From Bacillota bacterium (lineage in GTDB: Bacteria; Bacillota; Limnochordia; Limnochordales; ZCTH02-B6): 64,000 nucleotides of DNA. The notes beneath the pieces are model-generated. The model saw nothing but the letters and a program-made list of their open reading frames with translations. It was not told the DNA's origin and made no database searches. Below, in pieces: positions 1 through 8,503 of the stretch. The DNA lies in contig PKQR01000001.1 of NCBI GenBank assembly GCA_017578085.1, forward strand, positions 7,302 through 71,301, read 5' to 3'. Within the stretch, counting starts at the first letter, position 1. Every line of letters starts with the position of its first letter. The translations under genes were made by a program, and so were the position numbers.

Positions 1-306
1 GCCCACATGGCCGAGATTCACGAGACGGTTATGGAGGTGGCCGTGGTCGACGGGCGGCTGGTGCAGAACATGCAGATGCAGCACGTCGACAGGCTGGTCA
101 TCCCCGCCGGCGGGAGCGTGAACCTGCGGCCCGGCGGGCTGCACCTGATGTTGATCGGCCTCACCCGCGACCTTGAGGTGGGGCAGTCCATCACGGTGCG
201 GCTGGTGGCGGCGGACGGAAGCGTCCTGGAGCTGGCGGTGCCGGTCAGCCAGGGCGCAGCGGGGGAAGGCCACAGCAACGAAGCGCAAGTCCACGCCGGG
301 CACTAG
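1..306 (+). CDS. PCuAC-family periplasmic copper chaperone, 5' truncated by window edge
   Basis: The frame is open from base 1, so the start and signal peptide lie upstream; the ATG at 7 is internal. The visible part matches the PCuAC (DUF461) beta-sandwich: AEIHET, then VIPAGG, then the PGGLHLMLIGL signature, whose His and Met pair with the upstream His/Met to hold Cu(I). This family delivers copper to the CuA centre of cytochrome oxidase outside the membrane. It sits just before a Sco-like gene and a complete ba3 oxidase locus, which supports a role in oxidase maturation. The short tail after SQG is His-poor and unremarkable. Confidence 0.85.
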   Translation, partial: AHMAEIHETVMEVAVVDGRLVQNMQMQHVDRLVIPAGGSVNLRPGGLHLMLIGLTRDLEVGQSITVRLVAADGSVLELAVPVSQGAAGEGHSNEAQVHAGH

Positions 307-350
307 GCGCTGGGCAAGACCATTGGCACAAGACAATCGGGGAGACAATC

Positions 351-370
351 GGGGCCGCCCCGGCGGCCCC
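351..370 (+). terminator. GC-rich hairpin after PCuAC gene
   Basis: GGGGCCGC (351-358) pairs with GCGGCCCC (363-370) around a 4-nt loop. No T-run follows, so it may be a processing or attenuation hairpin rather than a true terminator. It is preceded by two near-identical copies of GACAATCGGG. Confidence 0.35.
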
Positions 371-422
371 GGTTGGAGGCCTCGCCTGCTGGAACGGCGA
401 GCGTAGGTAAGGGGATATTTCC

Positions 423-1202
423 ATGGCCAAAGAAGCCAGTCTTACTGGACAACCCCATCTTGCCCAAATAGCCGGTATCTTCTCACAACGTCGACGCTGG
501 CTTACATTCGGGGCGGTTATTGTAGGACTGCTTCTGGCGGCCGGTGTGCTGTACTTCGCCTTGGGAAGGCCCGTGCAGGTGCTGCCCCGCGGGCAGGCGG
601 TGCCCGCTTTTGACATGGTCGATCAAAATGGCACGGCCTACCGTTTCCCTGACCGTGCCTTGCCCGTCAACGTGTACGTCGTCGCGGCCGCGTGGGACAC
701 CCGGGCCGCGGATGCCATCGTCCCCCTGCTTCACGAGCTGGATTCGCTGGTCGCGGAGCGGGGGTGGCAGGAGCTGGTGCACGTCGCCTGGATCACGCCG
801 GATCCCGAGCGGGACGACGTGGCCGCCATGCGGGCGCTCGCGGAGCGCCTGCCGCTGCCGGAGCGGCTGGATGTGGCCATGCTCACCGGCGCCCCGGTCA
901 CGACGCGGCTGGTGGTGGGCGGCGGCTTTGGCATCTACGTGGGGACGCCCCAGGCTGCCGGCGACGGGCAGCCTGGTTTCGGCCTAGACGACGCCCGGGC
1001 GCAGGCGCTGGCCGTCGTCTATGAACCCGCCATGGTGGTGGTGGACGAAATCGGCTACGTGCGGGCCCGGTACGGGGTGCGCAATCTCAGCAAGGCCCGT
1101 CTTGCCCGGGACCTGGGCCTTTTGGTCAAAGAGGCCCAGGCCGAGGGCGCGAGCCGCCTCATCTACGAAACGGCGCACCTGTTCATGTGCTACCCGCGCT
1201 GA
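423..1202 (+). CDS. Sco1/SenC-like thioredoxin-fold protein lacking copper ligands
   Basis: A 259-aa protein with one N-terminal membrane anchor (about residues 26-48) and an extracytoplasmic thioredoxin-like domain. The order of segments follows Sco proteins: FDMVDQNG, then VYVVAAAWDTR where Sco has its CxxxC, then ITPDPERDD (Sco: VDPERD), then VVYEPAMVVVDEIG where Sco carries its copper-binding His. Both cysteines and the histidine are absent; the only Cys is near the C-terminus (FMCYPR). The ATG has a good ribosome site (AAGGGGAT). Placed between a PCuAC gene and oxidase subunits, it is probably an assembly factor, but canonical copper transfer is unlikely. Confidence 0.7.
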   Translation: MAKEASLTGQPHLAQIAGIFSQRRRWLTFGAVIVGLLLAAGVLYFALGRPVQVLPRGQAVPAFDMVDQNGTAYRFPDRALPVNVYVVAAAWDTRAADAIVPLLHELDSLVAERGWQELVHVAWITPDPERDDVAAMRALAERLPLPERLDVAMLTGAPVTTRLVVGGGFGIYVGTPQAAGDGQPGFGLDDARAQALAVVYEPAMVVVDEIGYVRARYGVRNLSKARLARDLGLLVKEAQAEGASRLIYETAHLFMCYPR

Positions 1203-1220
1203 CGGAAAGGGGGTGAAGCG

Positions 1221-1358
1221 ATGGCCCGTCCGTCAAAGCCAGATGCCAAGGGCTCCATCGATGCGCCAATGGGTACGTGGACCATCCTGCTGGGGTATGC
1301 TGCGGTGATCGCGGCGTTGTGGGGTTACATGTACTGGGTCATGCTCGCACGGAGCTAA
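1221..1358 (+). CDS. Cytochrome c oxidase subunit IIa (ba3-type), 45 aa
   Basis: A 45-codon ORF beginning ATGGCCCGTCCG, with GGGGGTGA five bases upstream. The product has a short polar N-terminus, the segment PMGTWTILLGYAAVIAALWG and an aromatic end (YMYWVMLARS): one transmembrane helix. This matches the small subunit IIa of ba3-type oxidases, whose KPxGTL...LWGYVY pattern is characteristic. It lies directly before subunit II, as in Thermus. In these enzymes it replaces the first transmembrane helix of conventional subunit II. Confidence 0.85.
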   Translation: MARPSKPDAKGSIDAPMGTWTILLGYAAVIAALWGYMYWVMLARS

Positions 1359-1422
1359 AAACCGCGCCGAAACCTGTTGACGGAGGCAAGGCCAGGCACT
1401 TTTTTCGTGCGGAGGTAGGGCC

Positions 1423-1896
1423 ATGCACATTGATCGGTATGAACGAATGTGGATCACGTTGGCCGGAGTCTTGCTGATTGTGTTCGCGGTGATGCTTGGC
1501 TTCAGCTCCGCGGTGCTGGGCGTCCGGCTGCCGGGTCTCAGTGACCAGTTGCTGCCGACCACGGCCGCGGGCCCCCACGACATCAACCAGGGCTGGGTGC
1601 GGGAGCTGGCGCCGGGGCGCTACGAGGTCAACATGCGGGCCCGGGTGTGGAACTTCAACCCCACCGAGATCCGGGTTCCCGTCGGGTCGACCGTCACCTT
1701 CTACATCCACAGCGAGGACATTATCCACGGTTTCAAGATCCAGGACACCACTGTCAGCATGATGATCATCCCCGGTCAAGTGGCCAAGGCGACCTACACC
1801 TTCACCAAACCCGGGGAGTACCTGTTCGTGTGTCACGAGTACTGCGGCGCCGGCCATCACTTCATGAGCGGCCGCGTAATTGTGGAGGCGTTGTAA
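1423..1896 (+). CDS. cbaB: Cytochrome c oxidase subunit II, ba3-type (CuA)
   Basis: A 157-aa subunit with a single N-terminal membrane helix (about residues 8-30) and a cupredoxin domain facing outward. The CuA motif FVCHEYCGAGHHFMSG gives C-x3-C-x3-H-x2-M; the other His ligand is in SEDIIHGFKI. It accepts electrons from cytochrome c or a blue copper protein and passes them to haem b in subunit I. The single helix and short length are typical of the ba3 (B family) type, which needs subunit IIa. GGAGGT precedes the ATG; the subunit I gene starts 1 bp after its stop. Confidence 0.93.
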   Translation: MHIDRYERMWITLAGVLLIVFAVMLGFSSAVLGVRLPGLSDQLLPTTAAGPHDINQGWVRELAPGRYEVNMRARVWNFNPTEIRVPVGSTVTFYIHSEDIIHGFKIQDTTVSMMIIPGQVAKATYTFTKPGEYLFVCHEYCGAGHHFMSGRVIVEAL

Positions 1897-1897
1897 G

Positions 1898-3574
1898 ATG
1901 GCAGCGACCATGACCCGTGTTGTAGCCCGGGGCGACGCGTACATCCCGCCCGAGTCGGAACGCAAGCTTTCCCTGGCGTTCATCGCCGTCGGCTTCGCCC
2001 ACCTGCTGGTCGGCGTGCTGCTCGGTTTGCTGCAGGGGCTGGAGCACGCGGGCATCGACCTGTACGCGTACGTGCCTTTGATCCGCCACTACTATCAGGG
2101 CCTGTCGATCCACGGGGTGTTCAACGTCCTCGTGTTCACCACGTGCTTCATCGGCGGGTTCCTGATGTTTGTGGTCGGCCGCGGCCTTGAGCGCCCGCTG
2201 GAAACCGCCGGGCTGGCCTGGGCCACCTTCTGGCTGATGGCCGTCGGCATTGTGATGGTGGACTACACGCTGTTCACCAACCAGGCGTCGGTGCTGTTCA
2301 CCTCCTACGCGCCGCTGCAGGCCCACCCGCTGTACTACCTGGGCCTCGCCCTGGTCGTGGTGGGCACGTGGCTGATGCTGGTCATCACCCTGCGCACCAC
2401 GTTGGCCTGGCGGCGGGAAAACCCCGGCAAGAAGCTGCCCCTGATCGCGTTTGCCGCCAACGCCACGCTGATCATGTGGACCCTGGCGTCGGTGGGCATC
2501 GCCATCGAGTTCGTCGGGTTCCTGATCCCGTGGTCCTTGGGGTGGCTCCCGGGCGTTGACCCGCTGCTCACGCGGACCCTGTTCTGGCTGACCGGCCACC
2601 CGATCGTCTATTTCTGGCTGTTGCCGGCGTACATCTCCTGGTACTTCATGCTGCCCAAGCAGGCGGGCGGGAAGCTGTTCAGCGAGTCGCTGGCGCGCCT
2701 GGCGTTCCTCTTGTTCATCCCGCTGTCGCTTCCGGTCGGGTTCCACCACCAGTACCTGGACCCCGGCGTTTCCGAGGGCTACAAGGCCATCCATGCCTTC
2801 CTGACGTTCGCGGTGTTCATGCCCAGCGCCATGACGGCGTTCACGGTCTTGGCGTCCTTGGAGATCGGCGGGCGGGCCCGGGGCGGCAAGGGCCTCTTGG
2901 GCTGGGTGACGCGGCTGCCTTGGAATGACCCGGCGGTCGCGGCGCAGCTCCTGGCCATGGTCCTGTTTGCCCTCGGCGGCGTCAGCGGCTTGATCAACGC
3001 GTCGTACAACATGAACCTGGTCGTGCACAACACGCTGTTCGTGCCCGGCCACTTCCACCTGACGGTCGGCTCCGCGGTGGCGCTGACGTTCATGGGCGTG
3101 TCCTACTGGCTGGTGCCGTACCTGTCGGGCAAGAAGCTGTTCAGCCCCGGCCTGGCCAAGTGGCAGCCGTGGCTGTGGTTCGTCGGCATGCTCATCATGT
3201 CCCGCGGCATGAGCTGGATGGGCATACTGGGCGCGCCGCGGCGGACGGCTCTCGGCTCGGCACCGTACTTCATGGCCGACTGGACCATGCCGGCGTGGAT
3301 GACGGCCATCGGCGGCTTGTGTCTCACCATCAGCGGCATCTTCTTCTTCATCACCCTCTTCGGCACGCTGCTGTCGAAGGAGAAGGCGACCGAGCCGCAG
3401 CAGGTGCCGCTGGCGGAGCCGGTGGAGGACAACGGCGACAAGCTGCCCGGCTGGCTCGACCGGTTCACGCCGTGGGTGACGGCCACGGTGATCATCGTGC
3501 TCATCACCTATGGACCCAGCATCGTCCGCATGGCAGGCGAGTACACGGTCTTCCCCGGCCTGCGGCCCTACTGA
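1898..3574 (+). CDS. cbaA: Cytochrome c oxidase subunit I, ba3-type
   Basis: A 558-aa haem-copper oxidase catalytic subunit with about 12-13 membrane helices. Visible ligands: IHGVFNVLVF (low-spin haem His), TGHPIVYFWLLPAYISWY (CuB His and cross-linked Tyr), FHHQYLDPG (CuB His pair) and HNTLFVPGHFHLTVG (haem a3 and haem b His). It reduces O2 to water and pumps protons. The start at 1898 follows GGAGG within the end of the subunit II gene, one base after that stop; an in-frame upstream start at 1880 lacks a ribosome site. A strong terminator follows, closing the operon. Confidence 0.95.
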   Translation: MAATMTRVVARGDAYIPPESERKLSLAFIAVGFAHLLVGVLLGLLQGLEHAGIDLYAYVPLIRHYYQGLSIHGVFNVLVFTTCFIGGFLMFVVGRGLERPLETAGLAWATFWLMAVGIVMVDYTLFTNQASVLFTSYAPLQAHPLYYLGLALVVVGTWLMLVITLRTTLAWRRENPGKKLPLIAFAANATLIMWTLASVGIAIEFVGFLIPWSLGWLPGVDPLLTRTLFWLTGHPIVYFWLLPAYISWYFMLPKQAGGKLFSESLARLAFLLFIPLSLPVGFHHQYLDPGVSEGYKAIHAFLTFAVFMPSAMTAFTVLASLEIGGRARGGKGLLGWVTRLPWNDPAVAAQLLAMVLFALGGVSGLINASYNMNLVVHNTLFVPGHFHLTVGSAVALTFMGVSYWLVPYLSGKKLFSPGLAKWQPWLWFVGMLIMSRGMSWMGILGAPRRTALGSAPYFMADWTMPAWMTAIGGLCLTISGIFFFITLFGTLLSKEKATEPQQVPLAEPVEDNGDKLPGWLDRFTPWVTATVIIVLITYGPSIVRMAGEYTVFPGLRPY

Positions 3575-3587
3575 CCGGCCCTGCGCA

Positions 3588-3616
3588 AGGCCCCGGGTTC
3601 ATCCCGGGGCCTTTTT
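3588..3616 (+). terminator. Rho-independent terminator of the oxidase operon
   Basis: AGGCCCCGGG (3588-3597) and CCCGGGGCCT (3603-3612) form a perfect 10-bp stem with a TTCAT loop, followed by TTTTC. Confidence 0.92.
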
Positions 3617-3753
3617 CTACGGTTTTGGGGCGTGCCCGGCTGCCCGCGGCAGCGGGAGGAAAGCGGATGACCGCTGTGGAAAATCGTGCACAATACAGGT
3701 GAAAGAAGGAAAGCGCGCGGCGGCTTAGCCTGCCGCTCCAGGGAGGATTAGCC

Positions 3754-4887
3754 ATGGCGGAAGCAGCCGTCAACCCCTTCATCCGGCTGGATGGCTCGCC
3801 CACGCTGGCATTTACGATTGTGGGGGAACCGGCCAGCGAAGGAACGCGGCGCCTGTTGGCCGGGCTCAGGCAGCAGCTGGAAAAGCGCGGGCACGAGTAC
3901 CGTCCTGTCCCGGACGAAGGCGTCGGGCTCGTCATCAACGTTTTTGATGCCGACAAGCCGCGCTCGTTCCGGCGGCGCAGCCAGGCCGTGTTTGTCCTGG
4001 GCGTGACGGAGGTGCGCCAGCGGCCCGACAGCATCCTGCACGCGGGCTACCCGCTGCTCATCCGCAGCCTCAGCAACCTGCTCTTGTTTGTGGTCAACGA
4101 CGGGCGCCGGGTTGAGCCCAATTTCGTCACCCTGGAGCAGGGGGCGTACTCCGTCTCCGCCGATCTGCCCGAGGAACAGCTGTATGAGGCCCTCTACCAC
4201 CGGGTGGCGCCCTTGGCGTCCAGCCGCCTGGTGATCAACAACATCTTTGAGCCCGACCTGCCCGAGGAATTGTGGGAGGGTGACGAGCTCACCGCCGAGC
4301 TGCGGTGGGCCGGGCAGCAGCTGGATAAGCTGAACCTGTTGCCGGCGCCGTTCCCCATCCAGGAGCTCTTGTCGGAGGACGAGTGGCGCCACGTGCAGCG
4401 CCTGTACTCGCTGGGCGGCTTGAGCTACGGGAACCTGAGCGTGCGGCGGGACGAGAAGACGTTTTGGATGAGCGGCAGCGGGGTCAACAAGGCGGATCTC
4501 AAGGTGATCGGCCGGGACATCCTGCTGGTGAAGGACTACGACCCCGAGCGGGGGGCCATGATCTTGAGCGTGCCGCCCCACATCAAGCCCAACCGGGTTT
4601 CCGTGGACGCCATCGAGCACTGGATGATCTACCGGGAGCACCCGTCGGTGGGCGCCATTATCCACGTGCACGCGTGGATGGACGGGATCCCGTCCACCGA
4701 GATCAACTATCCGTGCGGCACTTATGAGCTCGCCCATTCGGTCGCGCAAAAGGTGCGGGAGGCGCCGGATCCGTCCCGGGCGGTGGTGGGCCTGCGCAAC
4801 CACGGGCTGACCATCACGGGGCGCAGCCTAAAGGATATATTCGAGCGCATCGAAGGGCGCATCATCCCGCAGGTGCCCATGACGTAA
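3754..4887 (+). CDS. Class II aldolase/adducin-domain protein with novel N-terminal half
   Basis: A 377-aa protein. The C-terminal half (from about residue 205) is a class II aldolase/adducin domain: LGGLSYGNLSVR, HVHAWMDG (two zinc-type His) and RNHGLTITG (third His). Such enzymes cleave or epimerise sugar phosphates or decarboxylate using a divalent metal. The first 170-200 residues are not recognised and contain no clear catalytic motif. GGGAGGA precedes the ATG. The alcohol dehydrogenase gene starts one base after its stop, so the two are co-translated and probably act on the same metabolite, which cannot be named from sequence. Confidence 0.75.
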   Translation: MAEAAVNPFIRLDGSPTLAFTIVGEPASEGTRRLLAGLRQQLEKRGHEYRPVPDEGVGLVINVFDADKPRSFRRRSQAVFVLGVTEVRQRPDSILHAGYPLLIRSLSNLLLFVVNDGRRVEPNFVTLEQGAYSVSADLPEEQLYEALYHRVAPLASSRLVINNIFEPDLPEELWEGDELTAELRWAGQQLDKLNLLPAPFPIQELLSEDEWRHVQRLYSLGGLSYGNLSVRRDEKTFWMSGSGVNKADLKVIGRDILLVKDYDPERGAMILSVPPHIKPNRVSVDAIEHWMIYREHPSVGAIIHVHAWMDGIPSTEINYPCGTYELAHSVAQKVREAPDPSRAVVGLRNHGLTITGRSLKDIFERIEGRIIPQVPMT

Positions 4888-4888
4888 C

Positions 4889-6166
4889 ATGGAAGCGCTG
4901 CTGTTCCGCTTCAGCCCGCTGCGCTACGCTTTCGCCAAAGCGGTGGGGACCGTTTACCCCGGCGTTTTTGCGAGCCGCGCCGGCTGCCTGGCCTACGGGG
5001 ATGTGCCCGAGCCCGCGCTGCCGGGTCCCGACTGGGTCAAGGTGGAAACGCGCCTGGCCGGCATCTGCGGCAGCGACATGAACTTGATCAGCCTGCGGGA
5101 CAGCCCTGCGCTCTCCGTCTTCTCAAGCTTCCCCTTCGTCATCGGGCATGAGAACGTGGGCGTCGTGCGCGAGGTGGGGGAGCGGGTGACGGAGGTGCGG
5201 CCGGGGCAGCGGGTGGTCGTCGACCCGCTTCTGCCGTGCGAAGCCCGGGGGTTTGACGAGCCTTGCGCCAACTGCCGGGCCGGCCATCCCAGCCGTTGCC
5301 TGCGCTTTGCCGAGGGGAACTTGGCGCCCGGGCTGCTTTTGGGCAGCTGCCGCGATACGGGCGGCAGTTGGGGCGAGGTGTTTGTCGCGCACCGGGCCCA
5401 GGTCATCCCGGTGCCGGACAACGTCAGCGACGAAAACGCGCTCTTGAGCGAGCCCTTCGGCTGCGCCCTGCATGCGGTGGATGTGGCGGGGCCGCCCAAC
5501 GGGCGCACGGTGCTGGTCATCGGCGGCGGCGTCATCGGGCTATGCACCATCGCGGCCTTGCGGATCATGGCGCCCAAGAGCCGCGTGATCGCGCTGGTGC
5601 GCCATCCTTTCCAGGCCGACATGGCCCGGCGCCTCGGGGCCGACGAGGTGCTCATGCCGCGAGGCCGGGATGTTTATCCTGCGGTGGCCCAGGCCCTGGG
5701 GGCCAAGCTAAAGAAGCCGGTGATCGGCCCGCCGGTGTTGGTGGGCGGCGCCGATGTGGTGTATGAGTGCGCCGGGAGCGACCGGGCCTTGAGCGATGCC
5801 TTGCGGTTCGCGGCGCCCGGCGGCCAGGTGGTGCTGCTGGGGCTGGCGGCCATCCCGCGGGGGATCGACTGGAGCTTCGTGTGGCTCAAGGAGCTGCAGA
5901 TACAGGGCGTGTTCGCGGCGGGCTCCGTGCAGACGGAAAACGGCCCCGTTTCCGCGGTGCGCCGGGCCCTCGAGCTGTTTGCCCAAGGCGCCGTGGACCT
6001 CTCGCCCCTCATCACCCACCGCTTCGCTTTCCGCGACTACCGCAGCGCCCTCGAGACGGTCGCCGCCAAGCGCAGCTCCGGCTGCCTCAAGGCGGTGTTT
6101 GTCGCTCCCGGTTACGAACGGGCGTCCGCGAGTGGCCGGGCGACCGGCAGCGGCCAGGTGGCCTAG
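4889..6166 (+). CDS. Zinc-dependent alcohol dehydrogenase (MDR family)
   Basis: A 425-aa medium-chain dehydrogenase. GICGSDMNL carries the catalytic zinc Cys, IGHENVGVV the catalytic His-Glu, and DEPCANCRAGHPSRC the structural zinc loop. The Rossmann motif VIGGGVIGLC lies near residue 210 and binds NAD(P). Family members oxidise secondary alcohols, sorbitol or threonine; the loop between GSDMNL and the GHE motif is longer than usual, as is the C-terminal tail (about 20 residues, low complexity). It begins 1 bp after the aldolase-like gene and has no separate ribosome site, so expression is probably coupled. Confidence 0.88.
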   Translation: MEALLFRFSPLRYAFAKAVGTVYPGVFASRAGCLAYGDVPEPALPGPDWVKVETRLAGICGSDMNLISLRDSPALSVFSSFPFVIGHENVGVVREVGERVTEVRPGQRVVVDPLLPCEARGFDEPCANCRAGHPSRCLRFAEGNLAPGLLLGSCRDTGGSWGEVFVAHRAQVIPVPDNVSDENALLSEPFGCALHAVDVAGPPNGRTVLVIGGGVIGLCTIAALRIMAPKSRVIALVRHPFQADMARRLGADEVLMPRGRDVYPAVAQALGAKLKKPVIGPPVLVGGADVVYECAGSDRALSDALRFAAPGGQVVLLGLAAIPRGIDWSFVWLKELQIQGVFAAGSVQTENGPVSAVRRALELFAQGAVDLSPLITHRFAFRDYRSALETVAAKRSSGCLKAVFVAPGYERASASGRATGSGQVA

Positions 6167-6226
6167 GCAAGGCGGCCCAGGGGGCGGTGGGCTGCCAAGG
6201 CGCGCCATCCGGAGGAGGACACGTCC

Positions 6227-7147
6227 ATGGAAAAGGTCATCATCATCGGCTCAGGCCCCGCGGGGCACACGGCCGCGCTTTATGCCGCCCGGGCAAACCT
6301 TGAGCCCCTCGTCTTTGAGGGTTACGAGCCCGGCGGCCAGCTCACCCAGACGACGCTGGTGGAAAACTTCCCCGGGTTTCCAGAGGGGATCATGGGCCCG
6401 GACCTGATGGAGAAGATGAAGGAGCAGGCCATGCGCTTCGGCGCCCGCTACAAGGCCGCGGAGGTCAAGCGCGTCGACCTGAGCCGCCGTCCTTTCACCG
6501 TGGAAGCCGACGGGGAAACGTACCAGGCCCAAACCCTGATCATCGCCACGGGAGCCTCGGCCAAGTGGCTGGGGGTGCCGGGCGAAAAGGAGCTGATCGG
6601 CCGCGGCGTGTCCGCCTGTGCGACGTGCGACGGGTTCTTCTTCAAGGATCGGCACGTCATCGTGGTGGGCGGCGGCGACACGGCCATGGAGGAAGCGCTG
6701 TTCCTGACCAAGTTCGCCAGCAAGGTGACCGTCGTTCACCGGCGCGATGAGCTGCGGGCATCCAAGATCATGCAGCAGCGGGCCATGGCCAACCCCAAGA
6801 TCGAGTTCGTCTGGAACAGCGTCGTGGAGCGGATCAACGCGGGCGAAAACGGCATGGTCAAAAGCGTCATCCTCAAGGACGTGAAGACCGGCGAAACCCG
6901 CGAGTTCCCCTGCGACGGGGTCTTTGTGGCCATCGGCCATCAGCCCAACACCGCCTTTTTGCAGGGGCAGCTGGAGCTGGATGCGGCCGGGTACATCATC
7001 ACCCGGGACGGGACCAAGACCAGCGTGCCTGGGGTGTTTGCCTGCGGCGATGTGCAGGACCCCGTCTACCGCCAGGCGATTACCGCGGCCGCCAGCGGCT
7101 GCATGGCCGCCATCGACGCGGAGCGATTCCTGGAGGCCAACGGCTGA
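6227..7147 (+). CDS. trxB: Thioredoxin reductase
   Basis: A 306-aa flavoprotein of normal length for bacterial low-molecular-weight thioredoxin reductase. FAD-binding GSGPAGHTAA is at the N-terminus, the redox pair ACATCDGF is Cys131 and Cys134, the NADPH-binding VVGGGDTAMEEA follows, and the C-terminal FACGDVQD closes the FAD site. It transfers electrons from NADPH to thioredoxin in the cytoplasm. The ATG has GGAGGAGG upstream. It shares orientation with the preceding dehydrogenase, 60 bp away. Confidence 0.95.
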   Translation: MEKVIIIGSGPAGHTAALYAARANLEPLVFEGYEPGGQLTQTTLVENFPGFPEGIMGPDLMEKMKEQAMRFGARYKAAEVKRVDLSRRPFTVEADGETYQAQTLIIATGASAKWLGVPGEKELIGRGVSACATCDGFFFKDRHVIVVGGGDTAMEEALFLTKFASKVTVVHRRDELRASKIMQQRAMANPKIEFVWNSVVERINAGENGMVKSVILKDVKTGETREFPCDGVFVAIGHQPNTAFLQGQLELDAAGYIITRDGTKTSVPGVFACGDVQDPVYRQAITAAASGCMAAIDAERFLEANG

Positions 7148-7294
7148 GCGGCCGCTCAACCGGCGCCGCACGGCGCCGCGGGCGACACGGCCGGCCGCAG
7201 TCGACGCGTACGCGAGGCATGCCGCAGCGGCGGCGCACGCAAGGCATACCGGACAGGGGAGCGGGCATAGGCCTGGGGGGCGAGGTGTTGCCCC

Positions 7295-8020
7295 TTGAAG
7301 AAAGGCCTGCTCGTGGTGGCTGCCAGCATCGGGCTGGCCGCCGGCTTCGTCCTTGGGGCGATGCGGGCGGCCAGCCTTTTGTCCTCTAGGTCCCTTGAGG
7401 TCCGGGCGACCCTGGCGGGCGAAGGTCCCGCGGCGTCGCCCGCAGCGTTGCCGGCCGGCGGTTCACAGGTGAAGAGCTATCGCGTGGCGACCGGCGACCT
7501 CATCCCCGGTGATGGCGACGAGATTGCCGTCGGCCTCACCCTTCTTTCGGGAGACGGGGAAGTGGCCGTGTTCCGCCGGCAGGGGTCCGGATGGATGCAG
7601 GCCGCCCGCATCGACGGTTTGGCGGCCATCGATGGGCTTGAGGTCCGGTCTGCGAGCGGCACGGGCCGCGAGCTTTTCATCTACGACGACCACGACGAGC
7701 TGACCGGCGCCTTCTACCGCCGCCGCGGCCTCACGATCCTCAAGTGGCGCGCCGGCGCGCATGGCGGGGGCGCATTCGTCCCCGTGTGGTCGGGTGCGCT
7801 CTATGAAGAGGCTTACAGCCTCGACCCGCCCATGGCCGAGCGCCTGGTCACTGCCGTCGACATCACGGCCGGGGGCGGAGAACTGGTCCTGCGCGGCGCG
7901 CGCACCCGCAGCCTGCGCGAAAGCGGCGGCACGTACCGGGACGTGGAAGAGATCCCGTTGTCCGAGCGCTGGCGATGGGACGAAAGGCAGTTCCGTTTTG
8001 TCGCCGTTGCGGGCGGCTAA
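7295..8020 (+). CDS. Exported or membrane-anchored hypothetical protein
   Basis: A 241-aa protein not recognised from sequence. An N-terminal hydrophobic segment (KKGLLVVAASIGLAAGFVLGAM) looks like a signal peptide or anchor. The rest is soluble, rich in acidic residues, and contains short strand-turn patterns (DLIPGDGDEIAVGL, IYDDHDELTGAF) reminiscent of FG-GAP or VCBS-type beta-propeller repeats, though too degenerate to assign. A TTG start at 7295 is supported by GAGGTG nine bases upstream. A bidirectional terminator separates it from the convergent spore protein gene. Confidence 0.65.
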   Translation: MKKGLLVVAASIGLAAGFVLGAMRAASLLSSRSLEVRATLAGEGPAASPAALPAGGSQVKSYRVATGDLIPGDGDEIAVGLTLLSGDGEVAVFRRQGSGWMQAARIDGLAAIDGLEVRSASGTGRELFIYDDHDELTGAFYRRRGLTILKWRAGAHGGGAFVPVWSGALYEEAYSLDPPMAERLVTAVDITAGGGELVLRGARTRSLRESGGTYRDVEEIPLSERWRWDERQFRFVAVAGG

Positions 8021-8028
8021 AAAGAGAA

Positions 8029-8050
8029 GCGCCTCCCGGTCGGGAGGCGC
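8029..8050. terminator. Bidirectional hairpin between convergent genes
   Basis: GCGCCTCCCG (8029-8038) and CGGGAGGCGC (8041-8050) form a perfect 10-bp stem between the convergent hypothetical and SASP genes. AAAAAGA precedes it, supplying a T-run for the minus strand; CGTCGTTT follows on the plus strand. Confidence 0.8.
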
Positions 8051-8080
8051 CGTCGTTTCAAGTGTGGCTTCTACGCTGGG

Positions 8081-8404
8081 TTACTGCGCAGGCGGGACCT
8101 GCACCTGGAACGGGTTGGGGGTCTGCCCCGCCGAGGTCGCCTGCGTGAACTGCTGCTGCAGCCCTTGGCGGAAGCCGGCCTGAACCTGGGCAGCCGTCTG
8201 CTGGATCAGGGCCTGCTCCGCGGCCGCGATCATCCGCCGGACCATGTTGCCGCCGACGGCGCCGTTGAGGCGGGCCGGGACGTCACCGAGGTACCCCTGG
8301 TAGTTCGGAATACCCAGCTCCGTCGCGACTTCCTGCTTCAGGCGCTCGAGCGCCGACTGCGCCTGGGGCACGAGGGCCCGGTTCCGCTTCTGGCCTTGGG
8401 CCAT
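8081..8404 (-). CDS. Alpha/beta-type small acid-soluble spore protein, extended
   Basis: A 107-aa protein with the SASP core: LVPQAQSALERLKQEVATELGI, then GDVPARLNGAVGGNMVRRMI, equivalent to the helix-turn-helix of Bacillus SspA/B that coats spore DNA. The GPR protease site would be in EVATELG. The C-terminus is extended by a Gln-rich segment ending NPFQVQVPPAQ, so it is longer than the 60-70 aa classical proteins. GGAGGTGA eight bases before the ATG at 8404 fixes the start. Expression is expected in the forespore under sigma-G. Confidence 0.9.
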   Translation of the reverse strand: MAQGQKRNRALVPQAQSALERLKQEVATELGIPNYQGYLGDVPARLNGAVGGNMVRRMIAAAEQALIQQTAAQVQAGFRQGLQQQFTQATSAGQTPNPFQVQVPPAQ

Positions 8405-8503
8405 GCTGGACTTCACCTCCTCGGTGCATATTGTGTCCCCCGGGCAGCCGCCGAGCCCCTGGGAATCATGGCAGGGTTGGCAGCCGTCGGGCAGGGACGG
8501 GGC

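Noticed and set aside
8029..8050. CRISPR-like or riboswitch structure near the SASP genes
   Set aside because: The structure is a simple terminator stem; no spaced direct repeats or conserved aptamer elements occur in the window.
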